64,000 nucleotides of DNA, taken from assembly GCF_004798935.1 (NCBI RefSeq), contig NZ_RAHT01000002.1, forward strand, positions 496,001 to 560,000, in the 5' to 3' direction. The notes beneath the pieces are model-generated. The model had not been told where the DNA came from, made no database searches, and saw nothing but the letters and a program-made list of their open reading frames with translations. The stretch's first letter is position 1. Every line of letters begins with the position of its first letter. Shown here in pieces: positions 1 through 8,965 of the stretch. This DNA is from Ningiella ruwaisensis. GTDB lineage: Bacteria > Pseudomonadota > Gammaproteobacteria > Enterobacterales > Alteromonadaceae. Made by a program: the position numbers and the translations under genes.

Positions 1-937
1 CCATACCTAAAGCCACGCCGGCACATGAAGGCAATCCGTGCTCAAGCGCAGCTAAAAAGCGTTCATCCAAGTCTCGTTGCGGTTTACCTAGTTGACGCCT
101 GAGTTCGTTATCCTTTTCAAAGCGCATTCGCTGCGTTTTTGCACAGGTGAGTTCCTCAAAACCATTCGCAAGCTCAATTTGCTTGTAATACACTTCAAAC
201 CGCAAACCGAACTGTCCGCTATCATCGAGTTTGGCAAGAGCCGCTTGGGAAGCAGGAAAGTGAGTAACAATGCAAGGCGCCTCTGCGCCAATATAAGGCT
301 CGATATAGGTATTGAATAACAGCTGTAAAAGTCCGTCTTTTGCAGCCTCCTTACTTAGCTTGCCGCAGGTGCTATCCTGATAAATGAGCTTTGCATAATC
401 ACGGATATTGTCCGCACAACACAAATCCAAAAGCGTTTTCAGGCTTGCCCGATTTGGCTCAAGTTCAAAATGCGTCTGAAACAGCTGTGTGTATGTCACT
501 TGTTGATGCGAATCGGTCTTCAAACATAAACGCAAAAGCTCGACGACTTCATCAATTAATGCCTGCATGTCGAATCCTGAACGATACCATTCGAGCATAG
601 TAAACTCAGGATTATGATAGCGCCCTATTTCATCATCTCTGAAACATTTGCTGATTTGAAAAATATCGCTAAAGCCAGCGGCAAGCATCCGCTTCATGGC
701 GTACTCAGGAGAGGTTTGTAAATAAAAGGTCTTATTTTCCTTCGTCTCTGCTTGTTCTGACTCAGATCTAATAACGGTGAGCGGATCTAAAAAGGGGTCG
801 CTTACGCTATGGCGAGATAAACAGGGGGTTTCCAGCTCAAGCACATTGCGCTTTTGAAAAAAGCGGCGAATTTCAGCAAGCAGCGCTGCGCGTTTACGCA
901 GCGTCTCAATACTTGCGCCAGGTTGCCAGTTTAGCAA
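1..937 (-). CDS. epmA: EF-P--lysine ligase EpmA (3' end outside window)
   Basis: Class II lysyl-tRNA-synthetase-like enzyme that, in the known pathway, attaches (R)-beta-lysine to a conserved lysine of elongation factor P. The reading frame gives the family's hallmarks in order: an N-terminal LNWQPGAS segment, LETPCLS, TSPEYAMKRM, the motif RYHNPEFTMLEWYR, HFPASQAAL and ELANGFEELT. It runs off the window edge at SCAGVALGM, so roughly 25 C-terminal residues are missing compared with the 325-residue E. coli protein. No ATG lies between the efp stop and the conserved N-terminus. The TTG at 935-937, one base after the efp stop codon, places the protein start where E. coli EpmA begins, so I take it as the start. 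The gene directly follows efp, its substrate gene, and is probably co-transcribed with it. Confidence 0.93.
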   Translation of the reverse strand, partial: MLNWQPGASIETLRKRAALLAEIRRFFQKRNVLELETPCLSRHSVSDPFLDPLTVIRSESEQAETKENKTFYLQTSPEYAMKRMLAAGFSDIFQISKCFRDDEIGRYHNPEFTMLEWYRSGFDMQALIDEVVELLRLCLKTDSHQQVTYTQLFQTHFELEPNRASLKTLLDLCCADNIRDYAKLIYQDSTCGKLSKEAAKDGLLQLLFNTYIEPYIGAEAPCIVTHFPASQAALAKLDDSGQFGLRFEVYYKQIELANGFEELTCAKTQRMRFEKDNELRRQLGKPQRDLDERFLAALEHGLPSCAGVALGM

Positions 938-938
938 T

Positions 939-1508
939 TTATTTTTGTGCGCGTGATACGTACTCGCCACTGCGGGTGTCGACTTTTATCACTTCACCTT
1001 GTTGCACAAACAATGGTACACGTACTACTGCTCCGGTGCTTAATGTAGCAGGTTTGCCACCGGTACCGGCTGTGTCGCCTTTAAGACCTGGATCGGTTTC
1101 AGTAATTTCAAGCTCTACAAAATTTGGTGGAGTAACGGCGATAGGGCTTCCGTTAAAGAGAGTGAGCGTGCAAACGTCGTTCTCAACAAGCCATTTTGCA
1201 TTGTCTCCCACTGCTTTTGCGTCAGCGGCGATTTGCTCAAAGGTCTCATTATTCATAAAATGCCAAAATTCACCGTCGGTATACAAGTATGCCAAATCGG
1301 TATCCATTACGTCTGCGCCTTCCACACTCTCTCCCGAGCGGAAGGTTTTTTCGAGGACTTTACCTGATATGAGTTTGCGAATACGCACACGGTTAAAGGC
1401 TTGGCCTTTACCTGGTTTTACATATTCATTTTCCAAGATAGAACAAGGTTCCCCGTCTATCATAACTTTAAGACCCGCTTTAAACTCGTTAGTGCTAAAA
1501 TTAGCCAT
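939..1508 (-). CDS. efp: Elongation factor P
   Basis: Ribosome-binding factor that relieves stalling at polyproline stretches. The ATG at 1508 gives 189 residues starting [12 protein letters not shown], matching the usual 188-residue length. The frame is open 39 codons further upstream, but that extension is encoded by a 15-bp tandem repeat and is unlike the family. The modification loop VKPGKGQAF is present with the lysine at residue 34, the position beta-lysylated by EpmA/EpmB. Other conserved blocks are [30 protein letters not shown] and [10 protein letters not shown]. It is followed without a gap by epmA and is divergent from epmB, so substrate and both modifying enzymes sit together. Confidence 0.97.
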   Translation of the reverse strand: MANFSTNEFKAGLKVMIDGEPCSILENEYVKPGKGQAFNRVRIRKLISGKVLEKTFRSGESVEGADVMDTDLAYLYTDGEFWHFMNNETFEQIAADAKAVGDNAKWLVENDVCTLTLFNGSPIAVTPPNFVELEITETDPGLKGDTAGTGGKPATLSTGAVVRVPLFVQQGEVIKVDTRSGEYVSRAQK

Positions 1509-1526
1509 TAAATTCTCTATTCCTTT

Positions 1527-1601
1527 TACTGTAGCAACTCGTATTGTAGCTTCTTGTACTTTAGCAACTTGTGCTGTAACAACTTGTACTGTAACAAATA
1601 G
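1527..1601. repeat. Five imperfect 15-bp tandem repeats in the efp/epmB spacer
   Basis: Five consecutive 15-bp units at 1527-1541, 1542-1556, 1557-1571, 1572-1586 and 1587-1601 follow the pattern TRYTGTARCAACTTG with one to five changes each. They fill most of the 111-bp divergent intergenic region between efp and epmB. They lie in the 5' leader or promoter area of both genes, and the last unit ends 18 bp before the epmB ATG. Read on the minus strand the repeat is open in the efp frame (repeated VxVA/QVV-like residues), because 15 is a multiple of three. I see no recognised binding-site consensus, and the role is unknown. Confidence 0.85.
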
Positions 1602-1619
1602 TTGCTGGAAAATTAAAAC

Positions 1620-2666
1620 ATGCAAATAATACCTAAAAAAACAATTCCTGTAACGATCCCTTTAGATAAATCAAACGAAAGCAGTTGGCAAAGTGAATTG
1701 GCAAATGCGTATACCGACCCAGCATCTTTGCTCAATTATTTACAGCTTAATCCCGAAGATTATGCACAACACTTTGCAGCGCGTCGATTATTTAATATGC
1801 GTGTGCCCCGCCCATTCGCCAAACTGATGCAAACAAATAAATGGGATGACCCACTGCTTAAGCAAGTCTTTCCGGCAAAAGAGGAGTTTCAATCACATCC
1901 GGATTTTGTTGGCGATCCCCTTCAGGAACACAATAACGCCCTACCCGGCATTTTGCATAAATATCAAAACCGCGCGCTTTTTATTGTCAAGGGTGGATGC
2001 GCCGTTAATTGCCGTTACTGCTTCAGACGCAGCTTTCCTTACGAAGAAAACGCAGTTAGCAAAGCGAAATGGCGAGATGTGCTTAATTACGTTGCTAAAA
2101 CCGATGCACTAGACGAAGTAATTTTTTCGGGTGGCGATCCGCTCATGGCAAAAGACTCTCATTTGGCATGGCTCGCTGAGCAAATTAGCCAAATTCCACA
2201 CATTAAACGCTTACGCATTCACACCCGCTTTCCCGTTGTTATTCCGCAGCGAATTAACGATGAGTTTTTAAGTTGGTTTGCTAAGGTAAAGCTTCAAAAA
2301 ATCATGGTGTTTCATATCAATCATGCTAATGAAGTCTCACCGGATTTAAAAAGCGCTTGCGCAAAATTGAGAGGTGCAGGTGTTCATCTGCTCAACCAAG
2401 CGGTTTTATTGCGGGGGATAAACGACAGTGTGCAAGAGCAAATTGCACTAAATGAAGCGGTATTTGAAGCAGGCATTTTGCCTTACTATTTACATTTGTT
2501 GGATAAGGTGGAAGGCGCATCTCATTTTGATACACCACAAGATAAGGCGAAGCAAATTATGGCTGAAGTGATAAAGCGTCAGCCGGGCTATTTGGTGCCC
2601 AAACTCGTTAGAGAAATTGCTGGGCAGCCCGGCAAAACACCGATTGATCTTACATTGCACCCGTAG
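1620..2666 (+). CDS. epmB: EF-P-(R)-beta-lysine synthase / lysine 2,3-aminomutase EpmB
   Basis: Radical SAM, PLP-dependent enzyme that converts L-alpha-lysine to (R)-beta-lysine for EF-P modification. The 348 residues match the family length (342 in E. coli). The radical-SAM iron-sulfur cysteines are in [13 protein letters not shown] (C127, C131, C134), followed by FSGGDPLM. The N-terminal block with [13 protein letters not shown] and the C-terminal [13 protein letters not shown] are typical of the family. The ATG at 1620 is divergent from efp across a 111-bp region that holds the tandem repeat. It lies beside its partner genes efp and epmA, which supports the assignment. Confidence 0.95.
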   Translation: MQIIPKKTIPVTIPLDKSNESSWQSELANAYTDPASLLNYLQLNPEDYAQHFAARRLFNMRVPRPFAKLMQTNKWDDPLLKQVFPAKEEFQSHPDFVGDPLQEHNNALPGILHKYQNRALFIVKGGCAVNCRYCFRRSFPYEENAVSKAKWRDVLNYVAKTDALDEVIFSGGDPLMAKDSHLAWLAEQISQIPHIKRLRIHTRFPVVIPQRINDEFLSWFAKVKLQKIMVFHINHANEVSPDLKSACAKLRGAGVHLLNQAVLLRGINDSVQEQIALNEAVFEAGILPYYLHLLDKVEGASHFDTPQDKAKQIMAEVIKRQPGYLVPKLVREIAGQPGKTPIDLTLHP

Positions 2667-2671
2667 CGCAT

Positions 2672-2851
2672 TTAGGCATAAGTGTTAATAATACTGCCTG
2701 CGCTACCGCTACTTGCCGGGGCTGGCGGCATGGCCGCCGACTCGAGCAATTCGAGCGCTGCTTTACCCTGCATCTCCTGCTGATTGTTAGCCATTTGAGC
2801 AGATTTAATTTGCAGCGTGTATGCAAGATCGGATGTACCTTGTATTTGCAT
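2672..2851 (-). CDS. Small hypothetical protein (possible YjfB-like motility protein)
   Basis: A 59-residue protein starting MQIQGTSDLAYTLQ. The start at 2851 is chosen because AGGA lies seven bases upstream; a longer start at 2878 has no such site. The sequence is a helix rich in Q, A and L, ending with an Ala/Pro/Ser/Gly tail (PPAPASSGSAGS) and IINTYA. The general layout (LQ heptads, a QG..AL.LL segment, Pro/Gly-rich end) resembles the small YjfB putative motility family, but the similarity is weak and only by eye. It is convergent with epmB, with a five-base gap. It could also be an uncharacterised lineage-specific protein. Confidence 0.5.
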   Translation of the reverse strand: MQIQGTSDLAYTLQIKSAQMANNQQEMQGKAALELLESAAMPPAPASSGSAGSIINTYA

Positions 2852-3034
2852 TAGATCATCCTGGTTTGCTTGTAGCAAAAGCTTAAAGCAGGCACAATTA
2901 CCCGCTTATTGATGAGTATCGGCAATGTCTTGAGTAACCTAAGCTTAAACATCGTTTTACAACTGCACTATTTTTACAACCGCACTATTTTTATAGCTGC
3001 GTCATAACTGCGAAACAGGAAAAACAGATTTTAT

Positions 3035-3358
3035 ATGGATAAAGTCATTTCAGCGCTTAATGAAAATTTACAACTGATTTACCGCAAAGCCTTAGATGCG
3101 GATGCGGTGCTAGATTCTTTGCAACAAAGCGGAAAAGGAAAGTTTCAAACTATCTTTTCAGGCGACACACCATTTCATACCAGAAGTAAGCGTTTTAAAG
3201 ACTACATTGAAGAAGTCGCAGGAGATGTTGCCATTCTTCAAGGGAAAGGAGATTTATCCGAGCAGGATAAACAGCAAAAACTTCCGCTTATCGTAAAAAA
3301 ACTGGAATTGCTTATCACTACCTTGGAGCAGTTTAAACAAAGCCTAAAGGAACCGTAA
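3035..3358 (+). CDS. Conserved-looking hypothetical cytosolic protein, 107 aa
   Basis: I do not recognise this gene. It encodes 107 residues without signal peptide or membrane segment. Most of it looks alpha-helical: an N-terminal helix (KVISALNENLQLIYRKALDADAVLDSLQQ), a central FQTIFSGDTPFHTRSKRFKDYIEEV segment and a C-terminal helix ending TLEQFKQSLKEP. Codon use resembles its neighbours, and it stands alone between two minus-strand genes. Small helical proteins of this type are found in Alteromonadales, but I can give no function. Confidence 0.6.
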   Translation: MDKVISALNENLQLIYRKALDADAVLDSLQQSGKGKFQTIFSGDTPFHTRSKRFKDYIEEVAGDVAILQGKGDLSEQDKQQKLPLIVKKLELLITTLEQFKQSLKEP

Positions 3359-3494
3359 GCAAGCCAAAGGTGTTAAAAAAACCGCTCAGCTTGCAGAAAA
3401 AAGCGTCTAAGCTAAAGCAAAGACACTTTTGTGAGGTTCTTATTAACTCATAAGAAAACTCATAGAAATAAGTGCGCTGACGCCCTTTAAGAAA

Positions 3495-4385
3495 CTACAG
3501 CTTTTCAACCTTGTAGCCCTTTTCTTCCAGCAAGTGCAAAAGACCGTCATCACCGGCTAAGTGCGCAGCGCCCACTAAAACATACTCAGTATTATCATCG
3601 CCAAACATCGCTTCAATTTGCGGCATCCAGGCGTTGTTTCTGTCGACCATCATCTTCTTGTAAAGCTCCGGGAAATCACTTTTTAGCTGCGTTATACCCG
3701 CTGCTTCCAACCCTTCTAAATCGCCCGTTTTCCAGGCTGTATAAAGAGCATCGATAATCTCGGAGGTTTGTGAAATCTCTTCCATCGTATAGGCAATAAG
3801 TGCATTAGGGTCGCCGTTATCGAAGCTGTCGAGTAAAGCAAACTGCGTATCCACAGACTCGAGCCAGGCAATAGACTTGCCGTCTTCAGTGCCTTTGTTG
3901 TGATAAAACGCATCAACGCCTTCACTAACAAAGCCCTTTGCCTGATATTCCATAACCGTAAGAGTAAGCATCGCACCCGTAGCACTTAAGGCGTCAAACT
4001 GCACGATAGGAAGATTGCGGTCAATCAAAAACTGCGTAAAGGCTTTACCCGTCTCGTTATCTAATTGTTGAGAGAGTTTTTGACCTGGCGGCTGCATCAT
4101 AATTGGCAGCATTTTAGCTTGTACTACCGCAGGGTCTTTAAGCGCAGCAATATCTGTTTCAAAAATCAGTTCATCGGCTTTGCTATAAGCTTCCTCGTAG
4201 GGAGCAGCAAGCGGAAAATCAGCCTCGGTAAGAATGTGAATGGTGCCGCCAATATACACAACATCGTTATTTTTACTGATTTTATACACTGAAGCGGCGT
4301 GTGCAGCAGACACAACAATTGTGCCTACAACAAGAGTAGAAGCGACCAACCGAGCAATGGTCTTGACCAAAAAAGCCTTTTTCAT
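3495..4385 (-). CDS. TraB/GumN family protein (exported)
   Basis: A 296-residue protein with a cleavable-looking signal peptide (MKKAFLVKTIARLVASTLVVGT, ending AAHAA near residue 31). It then has the TraB/GumN (PF01963) hallmarks: VVYIGGTIHIL near residue 50, an acidic EEAYSKADELIFETD segment, and a C-terminal VLVGAAHLAGDDGLLHLLEEKGYKV. The two GTIH and GAAH histidines and the nearby glutamates are the conserved, probably metal-binding positions of this Tiki/TraB protease-like superfamily. Location is probably periplasmic or membrane-anchored. It follows the 4488-5762 gene on the same strand after about 100 bp. The substrate is unknown. Confidence 0.85.
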   Translation of the reverse strand: MKKAFLVKTIARLVASTLVVGTIVVSAAHAASVYKISKNNDVVYIGGTIHILTEADFPLAAPYEEAYSKADELIFETDIAALKDPAVVQAKMLPIMMQPPGQKLSQQLDNETGKAFTQFLIDRNLPIVQFDALSATGAMLTLTVMEYQAKGFVSEGVDAFYHNKGTEDGKSIAWLESVDTQFALLDSFDNGDPNALIAYTMEEISQTSEIIDALYTAWKTGDLEGLEAAGITQLKSDFPELYKKMMVDRNNAWMPQIEAMFGDDNTEYVLVGAAHLAGDDGLLHLLEEKGYKVEKL

Positions 4386-4487
4386 AACTACAATTCCGTA
4401 TTATACAAAGACTGCAATATAGCTGAATGAGTATCGGGTGTCACTGATTCAATCGTCAGGCAAGACAAGTTCGGAAGCGTTTTGAGC

Positions 4488-5762
4488 CTATTGCGAAACA
4501 GGCAAAGCTTGTAATCGCTGATTGATCAAATCGACTGCTTGCTGATAGGCAGGGCTATCAACCGCTTGGTATTTATTTGCAAATGCTTGCGCATCCAAGC
4601 CTTCATCTAATTGTTCCAGTGAAGGGAAGAACAGGAATTCATCATCTGAATGTGCAATTAATGTCTGGATGTTTTGCGCATGCTCCGGGTCAACCGCTAG
4701 TTTGGCAAAGTGAGCTCCTGCCAAATCTGCTGCCAAATCTGTAAAGCTGTAACCTGAGCCGCCTTCTCCCCTATCCATTAATTCTTTAAATTCGCCCACG
4801 GCAATACTAAAACCTTGCTCGGAGAGTAGTTTAATTGCTGCAGAATAAACAAAATGTAAGCTTAAATCTTTTCTGCCAGCAAGCGTGGGCGCTTTAGGAG
4901 CTGTTGGCATATTCGTAATAGGAATATTGATATCACCAATCAGCCGGGCAAAGCGATAATTACCCGTGTAAACGGCCAAAGCCAGCAGCGCAGCTTCATT
5001 CTCCACTTCAGGTCTTAGCGTATCGCGCCTAAGCGCCTCTTTCATAATTTCATTTAGGAAATAGGCGAGCGATGGATTGGGCGTGGCGCGTTGTTCATCA
5101 CCTGGCAGACGACTCAAAAAATTGATGTAATAGCTTATTTGGTTAAGCAACTCACGTTCTTGCGCGCTTATTTGCCCGGTATCAATGGTTTTTAAAGATT
5201 GAAACAGCGTTTCAGCTGGATTTAAGAGCAGCGTGACTTGTTGGGCTTCAATCTCAATTGCTTGCACCCAGTCAATAGCGCGGGTAGCGACGTCGCTGTT
5301 TGTATAAGCGTTTGCAACGATTTCTGACAAATACAGCCCCAAATTCCCAGGTATGGATATATCGCCCAATTTTATATAGTTAAGGTGTACGCGTTGAGCT
5401 GAAGCGAGACTGACTTCAATATTCGCATAAATATCTAGCGGCCAGCTTGCCAGAAGATAGGTAAGTTTCAGGATGGCTTCATCCTCTTTGAAGTGCAAAT
5501 CAGCGCTGGCCGGCTTGTGTGCTCTTTGAAAAAAACCCGCTAAACTTTGCGCCTGCTCCAAAGTCACTACTACAGAATGCTCACTTTGCCTGTCGGTAGA
5601 TACTTTGCGAACCTGTGAAAGCAAGCGATTCACCGAGTCGGCTTTTTCTACCTGCTCGCCGGAACTGGCCTGAACCGCAGGTGCCAAATCAAAACCCAGC
5701 ACCACAATAATGATGGCAAGGCCTAAAAGTGTTAACAAAATAATTTTAAGCGTGCGCAGCAT
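4488..5762 (-). CDS. Unrecognised single-span envelope protein beside parE
   Basis: A 424-residue protein with one N-terminal membrane helix (LKIILLTLLGLAIIIVVLGF) and then a soluble, presumably periplasmic region. I recognise no domain. Visible features are a conserved-looking centre with LPGDEQRATPNPSLAYFLNEIMKEALR, ALAVYTGNYRFARLIGDINIP, a histidine in DLSLHFVYSAAIKLLSEQG, and GGSGYSFTDLAADLAGAHFA followed by DDEFLFFPSLEQLDEG. The GGSGYSF...AGAHF region suggests a possible catalytic or ligand-binding core, but this is inference. It follows parE on the same strand with a 42-base gap, so it may be transcribed with it. Confidence 0.7.
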   Translation of the reverse strand: MLRTLKIILLTLLGLAIIIVVLGFDLAPAVQASSGEQVEKADSVNRLLSQVRKVSTDRQSEHSVVVTLEQAQSLAGFFQRAHKPASADLHFKEDEAILKLTYLLASWPLDIYANIEVSLASAQRVHLNYIKLGDISIPGNLGLYLSEIVANAYTNSDVATRAIDWVQAIEIEAQQVTLLLNPAETLFQSLKTIDTGQISAQERELLNQISYYINFLSRLPGDEQRATPNPSLAYFLNEIMKEALRRDTLRPEVENEAALLALAVYTGNYRFARLIGDINIPITNMPTAPKAPTLAGRKDLSLHFVYSAAIKLLSEQGFSIAVGEFKELMDRGEGGSGYSFTDLAADLAGAHFAKLAVDPEHAQNIQTLIAHSDDEFLFFPSLEQLDEGLDAQAFANKYQAVDSPAYQQAVDLINQRLQALPVSQ

Positions 5763-5804
5763 GCCTTGACTCGTTGTTATGCACTGTGGGTGTGTCTGTT
5801 CACA

Positions 5805-7697
5805 CTAATCCACAATGGCTAAGTTACCTTTACTTTCTAACCAGGCTTTTCTGTCTCCAGCACGTTTTTTGGCAAGTAACATATCCATAAGTTCAAGCAT
5901 GGTTTCGCCATCTTCACTTGTTAGCTGCACAAGACGACGGGTATTTGGGTCCATAGTGGTTTCGCGCAATTGGAGTGGATTCATCTCACCCAAGCCCTTA
6001 AAGCGCTGAACGTTTACTTTACCGCGTTTTTTCTCCGCCTCAATCCTGTCCAATATGCCTTGCTTTTCAGATTCGTCGAGGGCGTAGAACACTTCTTTAC
6101 CCACATCGATTCTAAACAGTGGCGGCATGGCAACATACACATGCCCTTGGTCTACCAAAGTTCGAAAATGCTTCACAAATAAAGCGCATAAAAGGGTTGC
6201 TATATGCAGGCCGTCAGAATCCGCGTCGGCTAATATACAAATTTTGCCATAGCGTAAACCCGACAAATCAGATGAATCCGGGTCAATTCCCAAAGCAACC
6301 GAAATATCGTGAATTTCCTGCGATGCCAGCACTTGAGAAGAGTCCACTTCCCAGCTATTCAGGATTTTTCCGCGAAGGGGCATTATCGCCTGAAACTCTC
6401 TGTCTCTGGCTTGTTTGGCCGAGCCACCTGCTGAATCCCCTTCCACTAAAAATAGCTCTGAGCGCGCATTATCCTGAGTCGAGCAATCTGTAAGCTTACC
6501 CGGTAAGGCCGGGCCTTGAGTCACTTTTTTACGGGCTACTTTTTTACTGGCTCGTAAGCGTTTTTGTGCATTATTAATGCACATTTCGGCCAGTGATTCA
6601 GCCACATCTGTGTGCTGATTAAGCCATAAGCTGAATGAATCTTTTACTACGCCTGAAACAAACGCAGACGCTTGACGTGACGATAATCGCTCTTTGGTTT
6701 GTCCGGCAAATTGGGGATCATGCATTTTCGTCGATAAGATATAACAGCATCTGTCCCAAATATCCTCAGCGGTAAGTTTAATTCCGCGCGGAATAAGATT
6801 TCGAAATTCGCAGAACTCTCGCATCGCATCGAGCAAGCCTTGACGCAAACCATTCACATGCGTGCCACCCTGCGCGGTGGGGATTAGGTTTACATAACTT
6901 TCTGTTACCATTTCACCACCTTCAGGCAGCCACATCACAGCCCAGTCGGCGGCCTCACCGTTGCCTGAAAACTGCCCGACAAAGGGTGTGTCATCTGGTA
7001 AGGTTTCAAAGTCTTTTACAGATTGATACAGATAATCCCGTAAACCGTCCTCAAAATACCATTCCTGGCTTTCTTTGCTTATTTTGTTGTCGAAGCGAAT
7101 GCGTAAGCCTGGACAAAGTACGGCTTTTGCACGAAGCACGTGCAATAACTTACTCACGCTGAACTTTGACGAGTCAAAATACTTAGGGTCTGGCCAGAAG
7201 TGCACGCGCGTCCCGGTATTCCGTTTACCGCAGGTATCAATCACTTTTAAATCTTCGATTTTATCGCCATTGGCAAAAACGATTTGGTAAACTTCACCCC
7301 CCCGACGGATCGTGACTTCAACCCGCGTTGACAGGGCATTTACAACCGAAATCCCAACTCCATGCAAACCGCCAGAAAATTCATAGTTTTTGTTGGAGAA
7401 TTTACCCCCTGCATGAAGCTTAGTCATTATAAGCTCAACGCCCGAAATCTTTTCTTCCGGATGAATATCAACAGGCATGCCTCGCCCGTCGTCAGTCACT
7501 TCTAGGGACTGATCTTCGTGCAAAACTACCTTAATGGTTGTGGCGTGCCCCGCTAATGCTTCATCCACACTGTTGTCAATTACCTCTTGACTTAAGTGAT
7601 TAGGACGCGTGGTATCCGTGTACATGCCGGGACGACGTTTAACTGGCTCTAGACCGTTGAGAACTTCAATTGCATCGGAATTATATTGATTGCTCAT
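5805..7697 (-). CDS. parE: DNA topoisomerase IV subunit B
   Basis: ATPase subunit of topoisomerase IV, which decatenates daughter chromosomes together with ParC (not in this window). The 630 residues match E. coli ParE. Seen in order: the GHKL ATPase motifs EVIDNSVDEALAG and GGLHGVGISVVNALS, the transducer region, the TOPRIM acidic motif VEGDSAGGSAKQARDRE with PLRGKILNSWE, the ADADSDGLHI metal-binding segment, and the C-terminal QRFKGLGEMNP. The start MSNQYNSDAIEVLNGLEPV is canonical. It ends a nudF-yqiB-yqiA-parE run, an arrangement shared with E. coli apart from the missing cpdA. Confidence 0.97.
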   Translation of the reverse strand: MSNQYNSDAIEVLNGLEPVKRRPGMYTDTTRPNHLSQEVIDNSVDEALAGHATTIKVVLHEDQSLEVTDDGRGMPVDIHPEEKISGVELIMTKLHAGGKFSNKNYEFSGGLHGVGISVVNALSTRVEVTIRRGGEVYQIVFANGDKIEDLKVIDTCGKRNTGTRVHFWPDPKYFDSSKFSVSKLLHVLRAKAVLCPGLRIRFDNKISKESQEWYFEDGLRDYLYQSVKDFETLPDDTPFVGQFSGNGEAADWAVMWLPEGGEMVTESYVNLIPTAQGGTHVNGLRQGLLDAMREFCEFRNLIPRGIKLTAEDIWDRCCYILSTKMHDPQFAGQTKERLSSRQASAFVSGVVKDSFSLWLNQHTDVAESLAEMCINNAQKRLRASKKVARKKVTQGPALPGKLTDCSTQDNARSELFLVEGDSAGGSAKQARDREFQAIMPLRGKILNSWEVDSSQVLASQEIHDISVALGIDPDSSDLSGLRYGKICILADADSDGLHIATLLCALFVKHFRTLVDQGHVYVAMPPLFRIDVGKEVFYALDESEKQGILDRIEAEKKRGKVNVQRFKGLGEMNPLQLRETTMDPNTRRLVQLTSEDGETMLELMDMLLAKKRAGDRKAWLESKGNLAIVD

Positions 7698-7847
7698 GTT
7701 TTAGCGCTTCATTCTTCTTATGTATGCTGTCTTCTTATGCATTTGTTTATACATTGATAACAGTGCGGAGGATGACCTTCATGCGATACCGGCATAGTAG
7801 CAAGGCGCTGAGATGCAAGCAATACAGCGATGCTTGCTTATCGGCAT

Positions 7848-8441
7848 TTAGCTTTGCAAAAAGCGCAATATAGCCGGTAAGTGTGCGTCGTAATTTTCAA
7901 AAGCATGACTACCGCCTTGCTCTACGGTGAAATCTGCGCCTGCATATTTTTTACAGGCAAGACGATAATCTAGCGTTTCATCCCCCGTTTGTAGCAAAAC
8001 TTTGTAGTTTGCAGGACGCCTTATAGTCGGGTAATAAAAGCTTTTAAGATCTTCGATACTTTTTTCGCTGATATAAAAAACCTCATTTGAATAAGGATTA
8101 ACATGTTTGCCCATGTAGTCGCTTAACAAATTAAAGGGTTCTACGGCAGGATTTACAATGACAGCTCTTGCATCGCGTTTTTCGCCGTGTTTTTTGCCGT
8201 ACTTTTCGACAAAATACGTGCTTAAAAACCCGCCCATGGAACTACCAATGAATCGAAGGTTTCCAGATAAACTCGTGACTAAAGCATCAACAAGCGCCAC
8301 CGATTTATTAATGTCGCCTAAAAGCTGTGGGCAATGAAAATTAAGGCCTGGAAAGTGTGTTTTGATGTAGCGAAGTGTGAGCTGTGCTTTTTCAGACTGC
8401 GGGGAGCTTAAAAATCCATGCAGATAAATCAGATGCTGCAT
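7848..8441 (-). CDS. yqiA: YqiA-like alpha/beta-hydrolase esterase
   Basis: A 197-residue small esterase of the YqiA (UPF0227) family. The start at 8441 follows AAGGAAGG at a good distance and gives MQHLIYLHGFLSSP, the family's N-terminus; the longer frame start overlaps yqiB. Catalytic features are the nucleophile serine in GSSMGG (S68), an acidic residue in LQTGDETLDY and the histidine in GGSHAFENYD (H179). It lies 22 bases after yqiB and upstream of parE, as in E. coli. The natural substrate is unknown; E. coli YqiA hydrolyses short acyl esters. Confidence 0.9.
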   Translation of the reverse strand: MQHLIYLHGFLSSPQSEKAQLTLRYIKTHFPGLNFHCPQLLGDINKSVALVDALVTSLSGNLRFIGSSMGGFLSTYFVEKYGKKHGEKRDARAVIVNPAVEPFNLLSDYMGKHVNPYSNEVFYISEKSIEDLKSFYYPTIRRPANYKVLLQTGDETLDYRLACKKYAGADFTVEQGGSHAFENYDAHLPAILRFLQS

Positions 8442-8463
8442 TAACCTTCCTTTGTGATTTTCG

Positions 8464-8904
8464 TTAGTTAAAGCTGGTAGAAACAATACGTTGCGTCAAA
8501 CAAAAATGTAGCCATTCCGCTAAAAAAACATTCACCAAAAATTTTTCGTTTTGTTGGTGCATGTTTATGTTCGGGTATTCGTACACAGGTTTCAGTTGAT
8601 TGGTTCGCTGCGATTCAAGCACTTCAGCTACTTTTGCATCATGATAAAGCCTCACTACCATACTTGGATTAAGGTAATCAGGTACTTTAGTGTTTATTTG
8701 CTGCATCTTGAGCGTACTGGTGTAACGGGTTGAATCAAGGATCGTTATTTTATAAGAAAGCGAATCATTGATGCTAAATTCGTAGCTTAAGTCCTCGCTG
8801 TCGCAGTCAGGCAGAAGTTTTAACATGCACACGTAATTATTCTCACAGGTCGCAAGAATACTTGGTAAGTGTGGCACGTAGCGTTTTTTCAAGCTTTCCT
8901 CCAA
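8464..8904 (-). CDS. yqiB: YqiB-like DUF1249 protein
   Basis: A 146-residue protein of the YqiB/DUF1249 family. It shows the family's RYVPHLPSILATCENNYVCMLKLLP N-terminus, ITILDSTRYTSTLKMQQ, MVVRLYHDAKVAEVLE and the C-terminal QQNEKFLVNVFLAEWLHFCL. No signal peptide or membrane segment is visible. The function is not established. Its place between nudF and yqiA matches E. coli, except that the cpdA gene normally following yqiB is missing. The call rests on pattern recognition of these motifs and on synteny. Confidence 0.88.
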   Translation of the reverse strand: MEESLKKRYVPHLPSILATCENNYVCMLKLLPDCDSEDLSYEFSINDSLSYKITILDSTRYTSTLKMQQINTKVPDYLNPSMVVRLYHDAKVAEVLESQRTNQLKPVYEYPNINMHQQNEKFLVNVFLAEWLHFCLTQRIVSTSFN

Positions 8905-8965
8905 TGCGCGTCAGCTTCAAAATCATGTTCGAGACAAACAACGTTTAACCAAAACGCTTTTATAC

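Noticed and set aside
1527-1601. 15-bp repeats as a CRISPR array
   Set aside because: Units are contiguous with no unique spacers and no cas gene. It is a simple tandem repeat.
913-1629. Long plus-strand frame (238 codons) over efp
   Set aside because: It is antisense to efp and part of epmA, whose families are certain, and its residues are low-complexity Ser/Thr-rich without any family motif.
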